Positions 48,100 to 57,892 of a stretch of 64,000 nucleotides of DNA are shown piece by piece; the first letter of the stretch is position 1; the number at the start of each line of letters is the position of its first letter. Position numbers and translations under genes: made by a program. The notes beneath the pieces are model-generated. The model made no database searches. It was given only the letters and a program-made list of their open reading frames with translations, and was not told where the DNA came from. Location: positions 1-64,000 of the forward strand of contig CADCTF010000127.1 of NCBI GenBank assembly GCA_902805655.1, given 5' to 3'. The DNA comes from an uncultured Acidimicrobiales bacterium (lineage in GTDB: Bacteria > Actinomycetota > Acidimicrobiia > Acidimicrobiales > CADCTF01).

Positions 48100-48917
48100 G
48101 GTTCGGCCCGGGACGCTCGGCCGGCGGCGCGTTCGCGCTGGCCGTCGTCATGCTCACCGGGGGCTGCGGCAGGCTGGGTGGCGAGCCGAGTGCCGGCGAA
48201 GCGCTGCGCACGGCCGAGCGCAAGCTGGCCGAGGTGAAGCGCGGTGACATGGACCTCGGCATGACCGCCACGGCAGGCGAGGGCCCGACCGCGACGGCAC
48301 CGGTGGGCTTCCGCCTGGCCGGCCGCTTCTCCGTCGATGGGCAGCAGCCGCTGCCGATCCTCGACCTCACCTACATACGGCTCCTGGGCGACGGGGAGCA
48401 GACCAGCGCCGTCCGCTCCAACGGTCAGGACGCACAGGTGAGCTCAGGGGGCGTGACGACTCGCGTGCCCGAGCGGATGGAGGCGGATCTCCGCGGCGGC
48501 ACCCGCGGCGGCATGGTGCGACTGGCGTTCACGAGCTGGGTGGTCGACCCTCGGCTCGAGGATGGCCAGCTGGTGGACGGCGTGTCCACCCGGCGGATCA
48601 CCGGTGCGGTCGACGTGGCTCGCCTGCTCTCGGACATGGCGGCCACCGACGTGCGCATGGGAGGCGAAAGCGCTCCTCTCGTGCTCGACGAGGCCGCCCG
48701 CCAGCGCATCAACTCGCGGGCGCGACGCACCTCGGCCACGGTGCTCGTTGGCAAGGAGGACGGCATTCCCCGGCAGGTCGAGGCACGGGCCGAGCTGGCC
48801 GGTGACGTCCCGCCCGAGCTACGCGCCGCGCTGGGCCGGGTCGGGAACGTCAGCCTCGAGGTGACCTTCGGCCTGCGCCGGCCGGGCCAGCCGGTAGAGT
48901 CGCCGACCCTCCAATGA
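48096..48917 (+). CDS. Lipoprotein of the LppX/LprG-like group
   Basis: A 273-residue lipoprotein from GTG 48096 (GTGA overlap with the previous gene). The signal peptide has lipobox LTGGC with Cys near residue 24. The mature domain (ALRTAERKLAEVKRGDMDLGMTA, FRLAGRFSVDG, DLTYIRLLGDGEQ, and TRRITGAVDVARLLSDM) follows the half-barrel lipid-binding pattern of LolA/LppX-like proteins. It may carry a lipid or glycolipid at the outer face of the membrane. It is coupled to both neighbours. Confidence 0.75.
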   Translation: MRFGPGRSAGGAFALAVVMLTGGCGRLGGEPSAGEALRTAERKLAEVKRGDMDLGMTATAGEGPTATAPVGFRLAGRFSVDGQQPLPILDLTYIRLLGDGEQTSAVRSNGQDAQVSSGGVTTRVPERMEADLRGGTRGGMVRLAFTSWVVDPRLEDGQLVDGVSTRRITGAVDVARLLSDMAATDVRMGGESAPLVLDEAARQRINSRARRTSATVLVGKEDGIPRQVEARAELAGDVPPELRAALGRVGNVSLEVTFGLRRPGQPVESPTLQ

Positions 48918-49711
48918 CCGCAGACGACATCACCGCAGCCTTCTTCGAGCGGACGGACGAAGGCCTGGCACCTCGGGCTCATGCTCGCAGCCCATGGTCG
49001 GAGGACATGCTGCACGGGCGGCTCCTCGGCGGCCTCGCCGCCGCCGCCCTCGAACGGGAGCACGGCGCCGACGACCTGCAACCGGCGCGCCTCACGATCG
49101 ACCTGTTCAAGGCGGCGCCCATGAAGCCGCTGCAGGTGACGACGACCCGCGTGCGAGACGGTGGGCGGATCCGCGTGGCCGACGCCCTGCTGCGATGCGA
49201 CGGCTACGACGTCGGTAGGGCCAGCGTGGTCTTCCTGCGTCGGGCGGAGCAGCCGTCCGGTGCCGTGTGGAGTGCCCCGGAGTGGGACGTGCCGCCGCCT
49301 GAGGAGGTGCCGCCGCCGCCGCCCAACCCGATGCGGCGCAACACCGCGATCGAGATGCGGCCGGTCGGCGGGGCGGGCATGGGCACACCCGGCCAGAAGC
49401 GCGTGTGGCTCCGCGATCGATGCCAGCTGGTGGAGGGCACGCCCTTGTCGCCCTTCGCCCGGGTCGCCGCCATGGCCGACTTCGCCAGCCCCCTCGGCAA
49501 CTCAGGTGACACCGGCCTGCAGTTCATCAACGCCGACATCACGCTCTATCTCCGGCGCGCTCCGACGAGCGAGTGGATCGGGTTGGAGACCGGGAGCCAC
49601 CTGTCCGAGGCCGGGGTCGCCATCGCGCACGCCACCCTCTACGACACACAAGGGGCCATCGGCTACAGCGACGTGTGCGCGGTGGCCAACGCCCGCGCTC
49701 CGCAGGGCTGA
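48914..49711 (+). CDS. Acyl-CoA thioesterase-like, double hotdog fold
   Basis: A 265-residue protein, ATG 48914, overlapping the lipoprotein stop by 4 bp. It resembles the TesB-like double hotdog thioesterase group: the first half has SEDMLHGRLLGGLAAAALERE, LTIDLFKAAPMKPLQVTTTRVRDG and RVADALLRCDGY; the second has WLRDRCQLVEGTPLSPFARVAAMADFASPL and FINADITLYLRRAPTSEWIGLE. It would hydrolyse an acyl-CoA. The linkage to an exported protein and a lipoprotein suggests lipid metabolism at the envelope. Confidence 0.78.
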   Translation: MTADDITAAFFERTDEGLAPRAHARSPWSEDMLHGRLLGGLAAAALEREHGADDLQPARLTIDLFKAAPMKPLQVTTTRVRDGGRIRVADALLRCDGYDVGRASVVFLRRAEQPSGAVWSAPEWDVPPPEEVPPPPPNPMRRNTAIEMRPVGGAGMGTPGQKRVWLRDRCQLVEGTPLSPFARVAAMADFASPLGNSGDTGLQFINADITLYLRRAPTSEWIGLETGSHLSEAGVAIAHATLYDTQGAIGYSDVCAVANARAPQG

Positions 49712-49724
49712 GGCCGGCGGCGGC

Positions 49725-50591
49725 TCAGCCGGCGAGCGCGTCCCGCAGCTCGGCGCCGAGGGACGCCAGCGCATCCCGCAGCGCCGACACATCCGGCCCG
49801 GCGGAGAGCAGGGAGCGGGATGCCGCGGGCAGCACACGATCGGGACACGCAGCGAAGCAGGCGGCAACGTCGTCGGGGGTGGCCCCCTGGGCGCCGAGGC
49901 CCGGCGCCAGGAAGAGCCCGCCCATCGCCGCCAGGTCGAAGCCCTCCGGTGGCTCGTGGGTCGGCGCGAACACCGCGCCGAAGGGCCCGACACCACCGTC
50001 CGACCCGACCACCCCTCGGTTCTCGGCGGCCAGCTCTTCGATCAACCGCTGCTCGACCGTCGAGCCGTCGGCGTGCCGGGCCGCCTGCACCGATCGGCCC
50101 TCGGGATTGCTCGAACGGGTGACCACGAACACGCCGGCGCCGGAGGCCGCCGCCCGGTCGAGCAGGCCACGGAGCGCGCCCAGACCGAGATACGGCGTGA
50201 TGGTGAGGGCGTCGACAGGGATGCCGGCGTCCTTGCCGAGATAGGCCTCGGCGTACGCCTGGTTGGTGGATCCGACATCGCCCCGCTTGACGTCGAGCAG
50301 CACCAGCACGCCGTTCCCCCGGCACTCGGACGCAAGTCGCGACAGCGCTCGCACGCCCTGCCACCCGTGCCGCTCGTAGAAGGCCGACTGCGGCTTCACC
50401 ACCGCAACCGATCCCGCCGCCGCCTCCACCACCACGTCGACGAACCGCTCCAACCCGTCGGCCGTATCGCCGAGCCCCCACTCGTCGAGCAGGGCGCCGG
50501 AGGGGTCGAGGCCGAACACCAGCGGGCCGTGCACCGCACGAGCCGCCGCAAAGCGCTCGGCGAAGGGAAGGGCGGAGGCCGCCGGGGTCAT
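49725..50591 (-). CDS. pyrF: Orotidine 5'-phosphate decarboxylase
   Basis: A 288-residue type 2 OMP decarboxylase from ATG 50591. It carries the substrate site FGLDPS, VKPQSAFYERHG, and the catalytic-loop signature VLLDVKRGDVGSTNQAYAEAYLG, with ALTITPYLGLGALRGLLD and FLAPGLGAQGATP. It catalyses the last step of UMP synthesis. It stands alone, convergent with the thioesterase gene and divergent from the UbiB-like gene. Confidence 0.94.
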   Translation of the reverse strand: MTPAASALPFAERFAAARAVHGPLVFGLDPSGALLDEWGLGDTADGLERFVDVVVEAAAGSVAVVKPQSAFYERHGWQGVRALSRLASECRGNGVLVLLDVKRGDVGSTNQAYAEAYLGKDAGIPVDALTITPYLGLGALRGLLDRAAASGAGVFVVTRSSNPEGRSVQAARHADGSTVEQRLIEELAAENRGVVGSDGGVGPFGAVFAPTHEPPEGFDLAAMGGLFLAPGLGAQGATPDDVAACFAACPDRVLPAASRSLLSAGPDVSALRDALASLGAELRDALAG

Positions 50592-50664
50592 CGACACCGC
50601 TTCAGACTACGGCTGCCCCTGCGGCGGGGGTTTGGTAACGGACGTTCAGGAGATCACCAGGGAC

Positions 50665-52362
<1,698 letters not shown>

Positions 52363-52413
52363 CGGTCCGGGCCTGGCACCCGCTGCCGGTGCGGCCCTCC
52401 TACCCTCGTCGCC

Positions 52414-53076
52414 ATGGCCCGCCGCAACCGCCCGTCGTCAGCACGCGACGTCGTGCAGGGCTTGAGCGGGTTGGCGCTGGTCGGCGCGATCGCTTTGACT
52501 GCAGGGCCGCTCTTCGCGTCGGACGACGTTCCGACCTCCATCGCGGAGCCCCAGGCCGGGCCGGCGACCATGACCTCCACCACCACGACCTCCGCCGCCC
52601 TTCCCCCGTCTGCGCCGGTCACCGTCACGAGCGTCGAGTCGAACGGAACCGCTCCGCCATCCGACGAGCTGATCGCCGACGTGGCGGCCACGGTGCAGGG
52701 ATGGCTGGAGGTGGCGTCGGTGCGCCCCCTCGGTTCGGCCCGGCCGGCGGGCGACCTGTCTCCCTACTTCACCGTCTCTGCCCTCAACCGCCTGGCCGCC
52801 ACCCCGACCGACCGCGCCGCGCTGGTCGACGAGGGCCTGCCCCCCGCGTCGCAGGGCGTGGCGGTGGAGACGGCGGAGGTGGCGCTCAGCACGCTGGCCG
52901 GCCCGGACGGCCGGGTGGCGGTGGTGCTCGGCACCCTGAACCTCAAGGTTCACGCCGTGGGGCCGACACTGGATGTGGACATCGTGCGCACTGGCACGAT
53001 CTCCCTCGCGTTCCAGGACGGGCGCTGGAAGATCGACTCCTACGAGGTACGCGTGTCCAGAAGCTCCCGCCCATGA
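52414..53076 (+). CDS. Membrane-anchored NTF2-like extracytoplasmic protein
   Basis: A 220-residue protein with one N-terminal membrane helix (VVQGLSGLALVGAIALTAGPLF), a short Thr/Ser/Pro segment, and a folded part (DELIADVAATVQGWLEVASVRPLG, LSPYFTVSALNRLAATPTDRAALV, AVVLGTLNLKVHAV, TISLAFQDGRWKIDSYEVR) that resembles the NTF2-like domain of Mce-associated and other actinobacterial envelope proteins. Its stop overlaps the ATG of the LCP gene, so the two likely work together at the cell wall. Confidence 0.72.
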   Translation: MARRNRPSSARDVVQGLSGLALVGAIALTAGPLFASDDVPTSIAEPQAGPATMTSTTTTSAALPPSAPVTVTSVESNGTAPPSDELIADVAATVQGWLEVASVRPLGSARPAGDLSPYFTVSALNRLAATPTDRAALVDEGLPPASQGVAVETAEVALSTLAGPDGRVAVVLGTLNLKVHAVGPTLDVDIVRTGTISLAFQDGRWKIDSYEVRVSRSSRP

Positions 53077-53969
53077 GCCGTTCCTGGTTGCGGCGCTTGG
53101 TGCTGGTAGCCCTCGCCGGTGTGGTGGCGTCCGTGCCGCCCGCCTCCGCGGCCCGCGCCTCGAAGCCGGCGGCGATCGTCATCCAGAAGGTCGACGAGGC
53201 GAAGTTCGAACCCGCTCCCGGCGAGCCGTTCTTCCTGCTGCTGCTGGGCAACGACGGCCGCGCCGGTGTGAGCGGCCAACGGGGCGATGGGATCCACCTC
53301 GTGGGCGTCAACCCGTCCGCCGGCACGGCGACGATCCTCAACATCCCACGTGACACCTGGGCGGACGTGCCGGGACGGGGCTACGGCAAGATCAACTCCG
53401 CCTTCCAGTTCGGGGGCCTTCGGCTGCAGGCCGAGACCGTCGGTCGACTCGTCGGCGTGCCGGTCACGTTCGGCATCACCACCGACTTCGACGGCTTCCA
53501 GGGGCTGGTGGAGGACATGGGCGGCCTCGAGGTGAACGTGCCGTTCGACATGAACGACCGCAACTCCGGCGCCGTGTACCCCGCCGGGCCGATCCACATG
53601 GACGCCCACTACGCCCTCGCCTTCGCGCGCAACCGCTACATCCCGGGCGGCGACCTGGCCCGCACCGAGCATCAGGGGATCTTGTTGCAGACCGCGCTGA
53701 CCAAGGTGCGAGCCGAGACGAACGGGCCCCTCGACACGATGCGGATGGTCGCCATCCTCGCCCGCCACACCTCGCTGCACGACGTCAGCCTGGCGGACCT
53801 GTACACGCTGGCCCGATACGCGACAGGACTCCCGGCCGAGGGCATCCGCAACATCACCATGCCTTCGACCATCACCACCATCGGTCGGGCGTCAGTGGTG
53901 CTCCCCGGACCTGGGTCAGCCGAGCTCTTCGCCGACTTCGCCGACGACGCGGTGCTGCAAGCCCACTAG
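53073..53969 (+). CDS. LCP (LytR-CpsA-Psr) family protein
   Basis: A 298-residue exported protein with a signal peptide (LVLVALAGVVASVPPASAA). The LCP domain has FLLLLLGNDGRAGVSGQRGDGIHLVGVN, with Asn where the usual first Asp lies, LNIPRDTWADVPGRGYGKINSAFQFGG, and the conserved Arg region FARNRYIPGGDLARTEHQ. LCP enzymes attach polymers such as teichoic or arabinogalactan-type glycans to peptidoglycan. It is coupled to the preceding membrane protein and convergent with an alpha/beta hydrolase, sharing 4 bp. Confidence 0.9.
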   Translation: MSRSWLRRLVLVALAGVVASVPPASAARASKPAAIVIQKVDEAKFEPAPGEPFFLLLLGNDGRAGVSGQRGDGIHLVGVNPSAGTATILNIPRDTWADVPGRGYGKINSAFQFGGLRLQAETVGRLVGVPVTFGITTDFDGFQGLVEDMGGLEVNVPFDMNDRNSGAVYPAGPIHMDAHYALAFARNRYIPGGDLARTEHQGILLQTALTKVRAETNGPLDTMRMVAILARHTSLHDVSLADLYTLARYATGLPAEGIRNITMPSTITTIGRASVVLPGPGSAELFADFADDAVLQAH

Positions 53970-54634
53970 ACCCCGGCTGCGTACGTCTCGAGCGCCTCGG
54001 CGAGGGACGACACGACCACACCCGGCTCGGCCACGACGGCCTCGAGCCACGGTGGCCGGCCGACCGCGCACACGGCGATGGGGTCGGCCACCGGCGACAG
54101 GTGCGTCACCTGGCGGGCGAAGTTGGTGGCGTAGTCGGGCGGTCGGGGGTCCCGGGTGAGCTCGGCCAAGGCGAAGGGATCCGGCGGCGCACCGTGCGCC
54201 GGGTTGACGGCGATGACGCTCGGTGAGCCGGGTACGGGCCCCCCGCCGGCCAGGCCGGGACCGTCGAGCAGGATGGCACCGAGCACGAGGTCCGGCCGGC
54301 CACCGGCGATGAGCAGGGCGACGTACGCGCCGAGGCCCCGCCCGGCGATGGTGGCGGGGCCGACGTGCGCCAGGGCGGCGTCGGCGTCAGCCATGAGCAG
54401 CTCGCACGTGTAACCGCCGCCGAGGGGGATGGTGGAGTCGCCGTGGCCCATGAAGTCGAGGCCGTACACGGCGCCCGGCCACGTCTCGTATCCCAGGGGC
54501 AAGGTGGCCGGAGTGCGCTCGCCCAACCCGTGGAGCAGGAGGAGCGGGTGACCGGCCCTCGCGTCGGTGGCGCTCCGGATGGTGTGCAGGGCCAGGGACG
54601 CGCGCGCATGGGTGAGCCGCACCGGCGATGTCAT
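53966..54634 (-). CDS. Alpha/beta hydrolase
   Basis: A 222-residue alpha/beta hydrolase, ATG 54634. It has LLLLHGLGERTPATLPLGYETW, YGLDFMGHGDS, and a nucleophile position in IAGRGLGAYVALLIAGG where Gly-x-Ser-x-Gly would be expected but GRGLG is found. No Ser is seen at the elbow, so the protein may lack hydrolase activity. It is coupled by 4 bp to the next alpha/beta hydrolase, a full-length one. Confidence 0.75.
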   Translation of the reverse strand: MTSPVRLTHARASLALHTIRSATDARAGHPLLLLHGLGERTPATLPLGYETWPGAVYGLDFMGHGDSTIPLGGGYTCELLMADADAALAHVGPATIAGRGLGAYVALLIAGGRPDLVLGAILLDGPGLAGGGPVPGSPSVIAVNPAHGAPPDPFALAELTRDPRPPDYATNFARQVTHLSPVADPIAVCAVGRPPWLEAVVAEPGVVVSSLAEALETYAAGV

Positions 54635-55560
54635 CGCGGCGAGCCGAGGAAGTCGAGGACGAGCTCGGCGACCTCGGCGGTGCGCTCGATGTGCACGAAG
54701 TGGCCGGTGTCCTCGTAGGCGACGAGGCGCCCGCCCGGCGGAAGGTAGGGCGCCAGCTCGTCGGGTTCGGTGCCCCAGCCCATCTGCTCCGGGATGAGGC
54801 CGAGGAGGCCGATCATCGGCATGGCGAGCCCGCTGAGGCGCTCGAGCGACCAGGAGTTGCGCCAGGGCCCGAAGCCGCCCATTCGCATCGTCGGGTCGAT
54901 CTTCCACCGCCAGCCGTCGACATCGTGCCGTGCGCCGACGCTGACCAGGTACCGCAACCACTCGTGGCTGAGCCGGGGGTTCATGCGGGCCCGGCGCTGG
55001 GCCAGCTCGTCGAGGGTGCCGGGCTTGCGCTGCGCGCTGGCCGCCGTGCGACGGGAGTCCAGCCAACCCGACAGCTCGCTGGCCATCAGTCGGGTTCGCT
55101 GGTGGTCGGCCACGTCTGGGTGGGGCCGGGGGGACGGCATGCCGTCGATGTTGACCAGCCTGGAGATGCGATGGGGGCACGACTCGGCCAGCTGCAACAT
55201 GAGCGCACCACCCTTGGAGTGCCCGATGACGGCCAAGGGGCCCGGCCCCGTGGAGTCGAACACAGCCATGGCGTCGCGCACGTCGGCGTCCCACGAGCTG
55301 AGGTGGGCGTGCTCGGAATCGCCGTGCCCCCGGTGATCCCAGGCCACCACTCGCCAGCCCCCGGCGGCGATGAGGGGCGCGAACACGTCGAAGGTGCGAG
55401 CGAAGTCGAAGCCCCCGTGGGCCACCATCACCGGCGGCGCACCCTCGTCCCCCCACTCGTGCACGGCGATGCCGAGCCCGTCGGAGCTCACGGTGCGGGT
55501 TCGGTGCGGCGGGACCGCCCCGGGGAACGTCACCCGCTCCTCTTCCACAAGTTCCGTCAC
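54631..55560 (-). CDS. Alpha/beta hydrolase
   Basis: A 309-residue alpha/beta hydrolase from GTG 55560. It has VMVAHGGFDFARTFDVFAPLIAAGG, WDHRGHGDSEHA, and the nucleophile elbow VIGHSKGGALM (Ser at about residue 118), with His in EDTGHFVHIER. The cap is large, as in epoxide hydrolase-like members. Substrate unknown. It is coupled to the shorter, Ser-less alpha/beta protein downstream, and an active/inactive pair is an interesting possibility. Confidence 0.87.
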   Translation of the reverse strand: MTELVEEERVTFPGAVPPHRTRTVSSDGLGIAVHEWGDEGAPPVMVAHGGFDFARTFDVFAPLIAAGGWRVVAWDHRGHGDSEHAHLSSWDADVRDAMAVFDSTGPGPLAVIGHSKGGALMLQLAESCPHRISRLVNIDGMPSPRPHPDVADHQRTRLMASELSGWLDSRRTAASAQRKPGTLDELAQRRARMNPRLSHEWLRYLVSVGARHDVDGWRWKIDPTMRMGGFGPWRNSWSLERLSGLAMPMIGLLGLIPEQMGWGTEPDELAPYLPPGGRLVAYEDTGHFVHIERTAEVAELVLDFLGSPR

Positions 55561-55604
55561 GCCCGCAGACTAGGCGGGGCGCAGAACGGCGAGAACCGCT
55601 CCGG

Positions 55605-55760
55605 CTACTTCGCGTCCTTGCCCAGCATCCGGTTCATCTTGGTGCCGCAGGTCGGGCAGAGGCCCTGAGCCGCCTTGCGCCCGTTCGCCATCTCCTTGAC
55701 CTCACCATCGAACGTCCGCTTCTCGCGGCACTTCACGCAGTACCCCTCGTACTCAGCCAC
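55605..55760 (-). CDS. DUF5679-type zinc-ribbon protein
   Basis: A 51-residue protein from GTG 55760. It begins VAEYEGYCVKCREKRTF and ends GLCPTCGTKMNRMLGKDAK, with two CxxC pairs in the spacing of a zinc ribbon, and MANGRKAAQG between them. DUF5679 proteins are common in actinobacteria and their function is unknown. GAGG lies about six bases upstream. It is too short to stand out by length but the match is good. Confidence 0.85.
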   Translation of the reverse strand: MAEYEGYCVKCREKRTFDGEVKEMANGRKAAQGLCPTCGTKMNRMLGKDAK

Positions 55761-55808
55761 GGCTGCCTCCTCACTCCGGCCGACGGACAGTCCGCCGGAA
55801 ACGCTCCA

Positions 55809-57038
55809 TCATGGTCGCTCGCTCCGGCTACGAGGCGGACGCACCAGCGACTTGGCCGCGAGCAGCGCGGCGTCGGCCCGACCGAAGAGGGCCATCATGG
55901 TGGCGCCGTCTTCCGGGAAGGACGACACCCCCGCGGAGAAGGGCGGCGGGTCGGATCGCTGCAACCGGTCGACCAGGGCGGCGGCGCCTCGCGCGTCGGT
56001 TTCGGGCAGGAGGATCGCGAACTCGTCACCTCCGATGCGGTAGACGCCGTCCTGCTCGCGTGCCATCGAGGTGAGCGCGGCCGCCAGCGACCGAAGCAAG
56101 GCGTCTCCCGCCGGGTGGCCCTCGCGGTCGTTCACGATCTTGAGACCGTCGGAGTCGATCAGCACCAGGGCGAGGCTGCGGTCGTACCGGGCGGCACGCC
56201 CCAGCTCGATGCCGAAGTCGGCGTCGAACCCCCGCCGGTTCCCGAGGCCGGTGAGCGAGTCGGTGACGGCCTGGCGCTGCAGGTGGGCTGCGGCGATTCG
56301 GGCCGCTCCCCAGATGGCTCGGTCGACGACCATGTCGACACGTGCGTGCGTCTCCGCCTCCTCGTCACGAGGCACCCGACCGACCGTGCGCCGCCGCAAC
56401 GCCTCCCGCAGGCAGACGAGCTGGCCGATGGCCACGTCGACCGCCTCCACGCCCTCGGCGAAGAGCTCGGTGACCTGCTGCAGGGCGGGGTCAGGACCCC
56501 ACCCCAACGGCTGCGGGCGTTGGAGCGCCTCGGCGATGGCGGCCACCACCAGCGGCGCCGCGGGCGGGATGGAGTCGGGCGGCAGCAGCGGGTCCCAGCG
56601 GCACAGCTCGACCCACTCCCCCGCAACCGCATCGATGTCGCTGCGCAAGAGGCCCACCATGGCCAGCTCGGGGGTGCTGCCCGGGCCCACGTCGAGGGGC
56701 AGCGCGAGCCCCTCGAGGATGGCGGGGATGTCGCCCTTCTCGGCGCGCCGCACTCCGTGCGGCTCCCGCCCGTCGTCGAGGGTGGAGTGGATGACGATGG
56801 ACGCCAGCGGGCACGCCGCCGCCACGTCGGGCAGCAGGGAGAGGCCGTCACCGTCGGGCAGCTCGCGATCGAGCACGATGCCTCGAAGGTCGGGCCTGAG
56901 GTGGGTGCGGGCTCGCGCCAGGTTCTCCGCGTCGATCACGGTGACGCCCTCGAGCTCGAGCGCCAGCCGGACCATGCGCCGGGTGGTCTCGTTGTCCTCC
57001 ACCACCAGCACGACTGGGCGACGGTTCACCGTGGCCAC
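55809..57038 (-). CDS. Receiver-GGDEF response regulator (diguanylate cyclase)
   Basis: A 409-residue protein. Residues 6-120 form a receiver (VVLVVEDNETTRRMV, phospho-acceptor Asp in GIVLDRELPDGDG), then an unassigned helical region (about 125-245), and a C-terminal GGDEF domain (about 250-405) with LTGLGNRRGFDADFG and an intact RIGGDEFAILL. It should make cyclic di-GMP under phosphorylation control. No sensor kinase gene is adjacent. It lies between DUF5679 and rlmA. Confidence 0.9.
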   Translation of the reverse strand: MATVNRRPVVLVVEDNETTRRMVRLALELEGVTVIDAENLARARTHLRPDLRGIVLDRELPDGDGLSLLPDVAAACPLASIVIHSTLDDGREPHGVRRAEKGDIPAILEGLALPLDVGPGSTPELAMVGLLRSDIDAVAGEWVELCRWDPLLPPDSIPPAAPLVVAAIAEALQRPQPLGWGPDPALQQVTELFAEGVEAVDVAIGQLVCLREALRRRTVGRVPRDEEAETHARVDMVVDRAIWGAARIAAAHLQRQAVTDSLTGLGNRRGFDADFGIELGRAARYDRSLALVLIDSDGLKIVNDREGHPAGDALLRSLAAALTSMAREQDGVYRIGGDEFAILLPETDARGAAALVDRLQRSDPPPFSAGVSSFPEDGATMMALFGRADAALLAAKSLVRPPRSRSERP

Positions 57039-57073
57039 ACTACGTAACCGGGACGTTACGCACAGAAATGCCG

Positions 57074-57886
57074 CTACCAGGCGTAGACGGACACGACGAA
57101 ATCCACGACGGTCTCGAGACGGGGCAGGTTCTCGACGCGAGTGCGGGTGGCTTCGTCCACATACCAGGCATAGGGAACCATGCCGAGCAGGCTCTTGACC
57201 TCATCCTCACTGGAAAGCGTGATGACGTAGTGCAAGCGGTGTGAATCGACCTTGCGGACCGCGTCGTTCACGGCCGCAACTGCGTCCAGGGGTCCTGCGC
57301 CGTCGTGCAGCTCGGGCTGCTCGAAGAGGTGGCGCTTCAGCCCTAGCAGGTGCTCCGGACCAGGGGTCGCGGTGATGAGCACGCCTCCGGGCCGCAGTAC
57401 GCGGGCGATCTCCTCGGAGTGCACCGGGGAGAACACGTTGACCACCGCATCCATCGAGTGGTCGAGCAGGGGAAGGTCGTACACGCTCGCCACCGCGTAG
57501 TGGCAGCTTCCACTCCTCTGTGCGCGTCGGGCCGCCAGCCGCACGCCCTCCTTGGCGATGTCCACGGCCCAGACAATGGAACCGGGGCGCTGTTCGGGCC
57601 ATCGGCGCGAGTACCACCCCTCGCCGCAGCCGGCATCGAGCAGGTGCCCCGCGGGCAGGCGCTGCTCGATCGCCTCGGCGAGGGCGCCGTAGTGACCGGC
57701 CTCTAGGAAGGAGCGTCGATGGCGCAACATCTCCGGGCTGTCCCCGGGCAGGCGTTGCCGGCGCTGGTGGGTGATCAGGAGGTTGACGTAGCCCTCGCGC
57801 GCCTCGTCGAAGGCATGCCCCGACGCGCATCGCCAGCTCCGCTCGTGCGGCGTGAGGGCGGCATGGCAGACGGGGCAGCGCCACAC
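57074..57886 (-). CDS. rlmA: 23S rRNA guanine methyltransferase, RlmA-like
   Basis: A 270-residue protein. The N-terminal zinc ribbon is CPVCHAALTPHERSWRCASGHAF, with three Cys and a His, followed by FDEAREGYVNLL. The SAM-binding motif is HLLDAGCGEGWYSRRW, then VWAVDIAKEGVRLAARRAQ and a family NVFSPVHSEEIARVLRPGG. RlmA methylates G745/G748 of 23S rRNA, which can affect macrolide resistance in some bacteria. The exact base modified is not certain. It lies six bases downstream of ndh and is probably co-transcribed. Confidence 0.86.
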   Translation of the reverse strand: MWRCPVCHAALTPHERSWRCASGHAFDEAREGYVNLLITHQRRQRLPGDSPEMLRHRRSFLEAGHYGALAEAIEQRLPAGHLLDAGCGEGWYSRRWPEQRPGSIVWAVDIAKEGVRLAARRAQRSGSCHYAVASVYDLPLLDHSMDAVVNVFSPVHSEEIARVLRPGGVLITATPGPEHLLGLKRHLFEQPELHDGAGPLDAVAAVNDAVRKVDSHRLHYVITLSSEDEVKSLLGMVPYAWYVDEATRTRVENLPRLETVVDFVVSVYAW

Positions 57887-57892
57887 CAGCGA

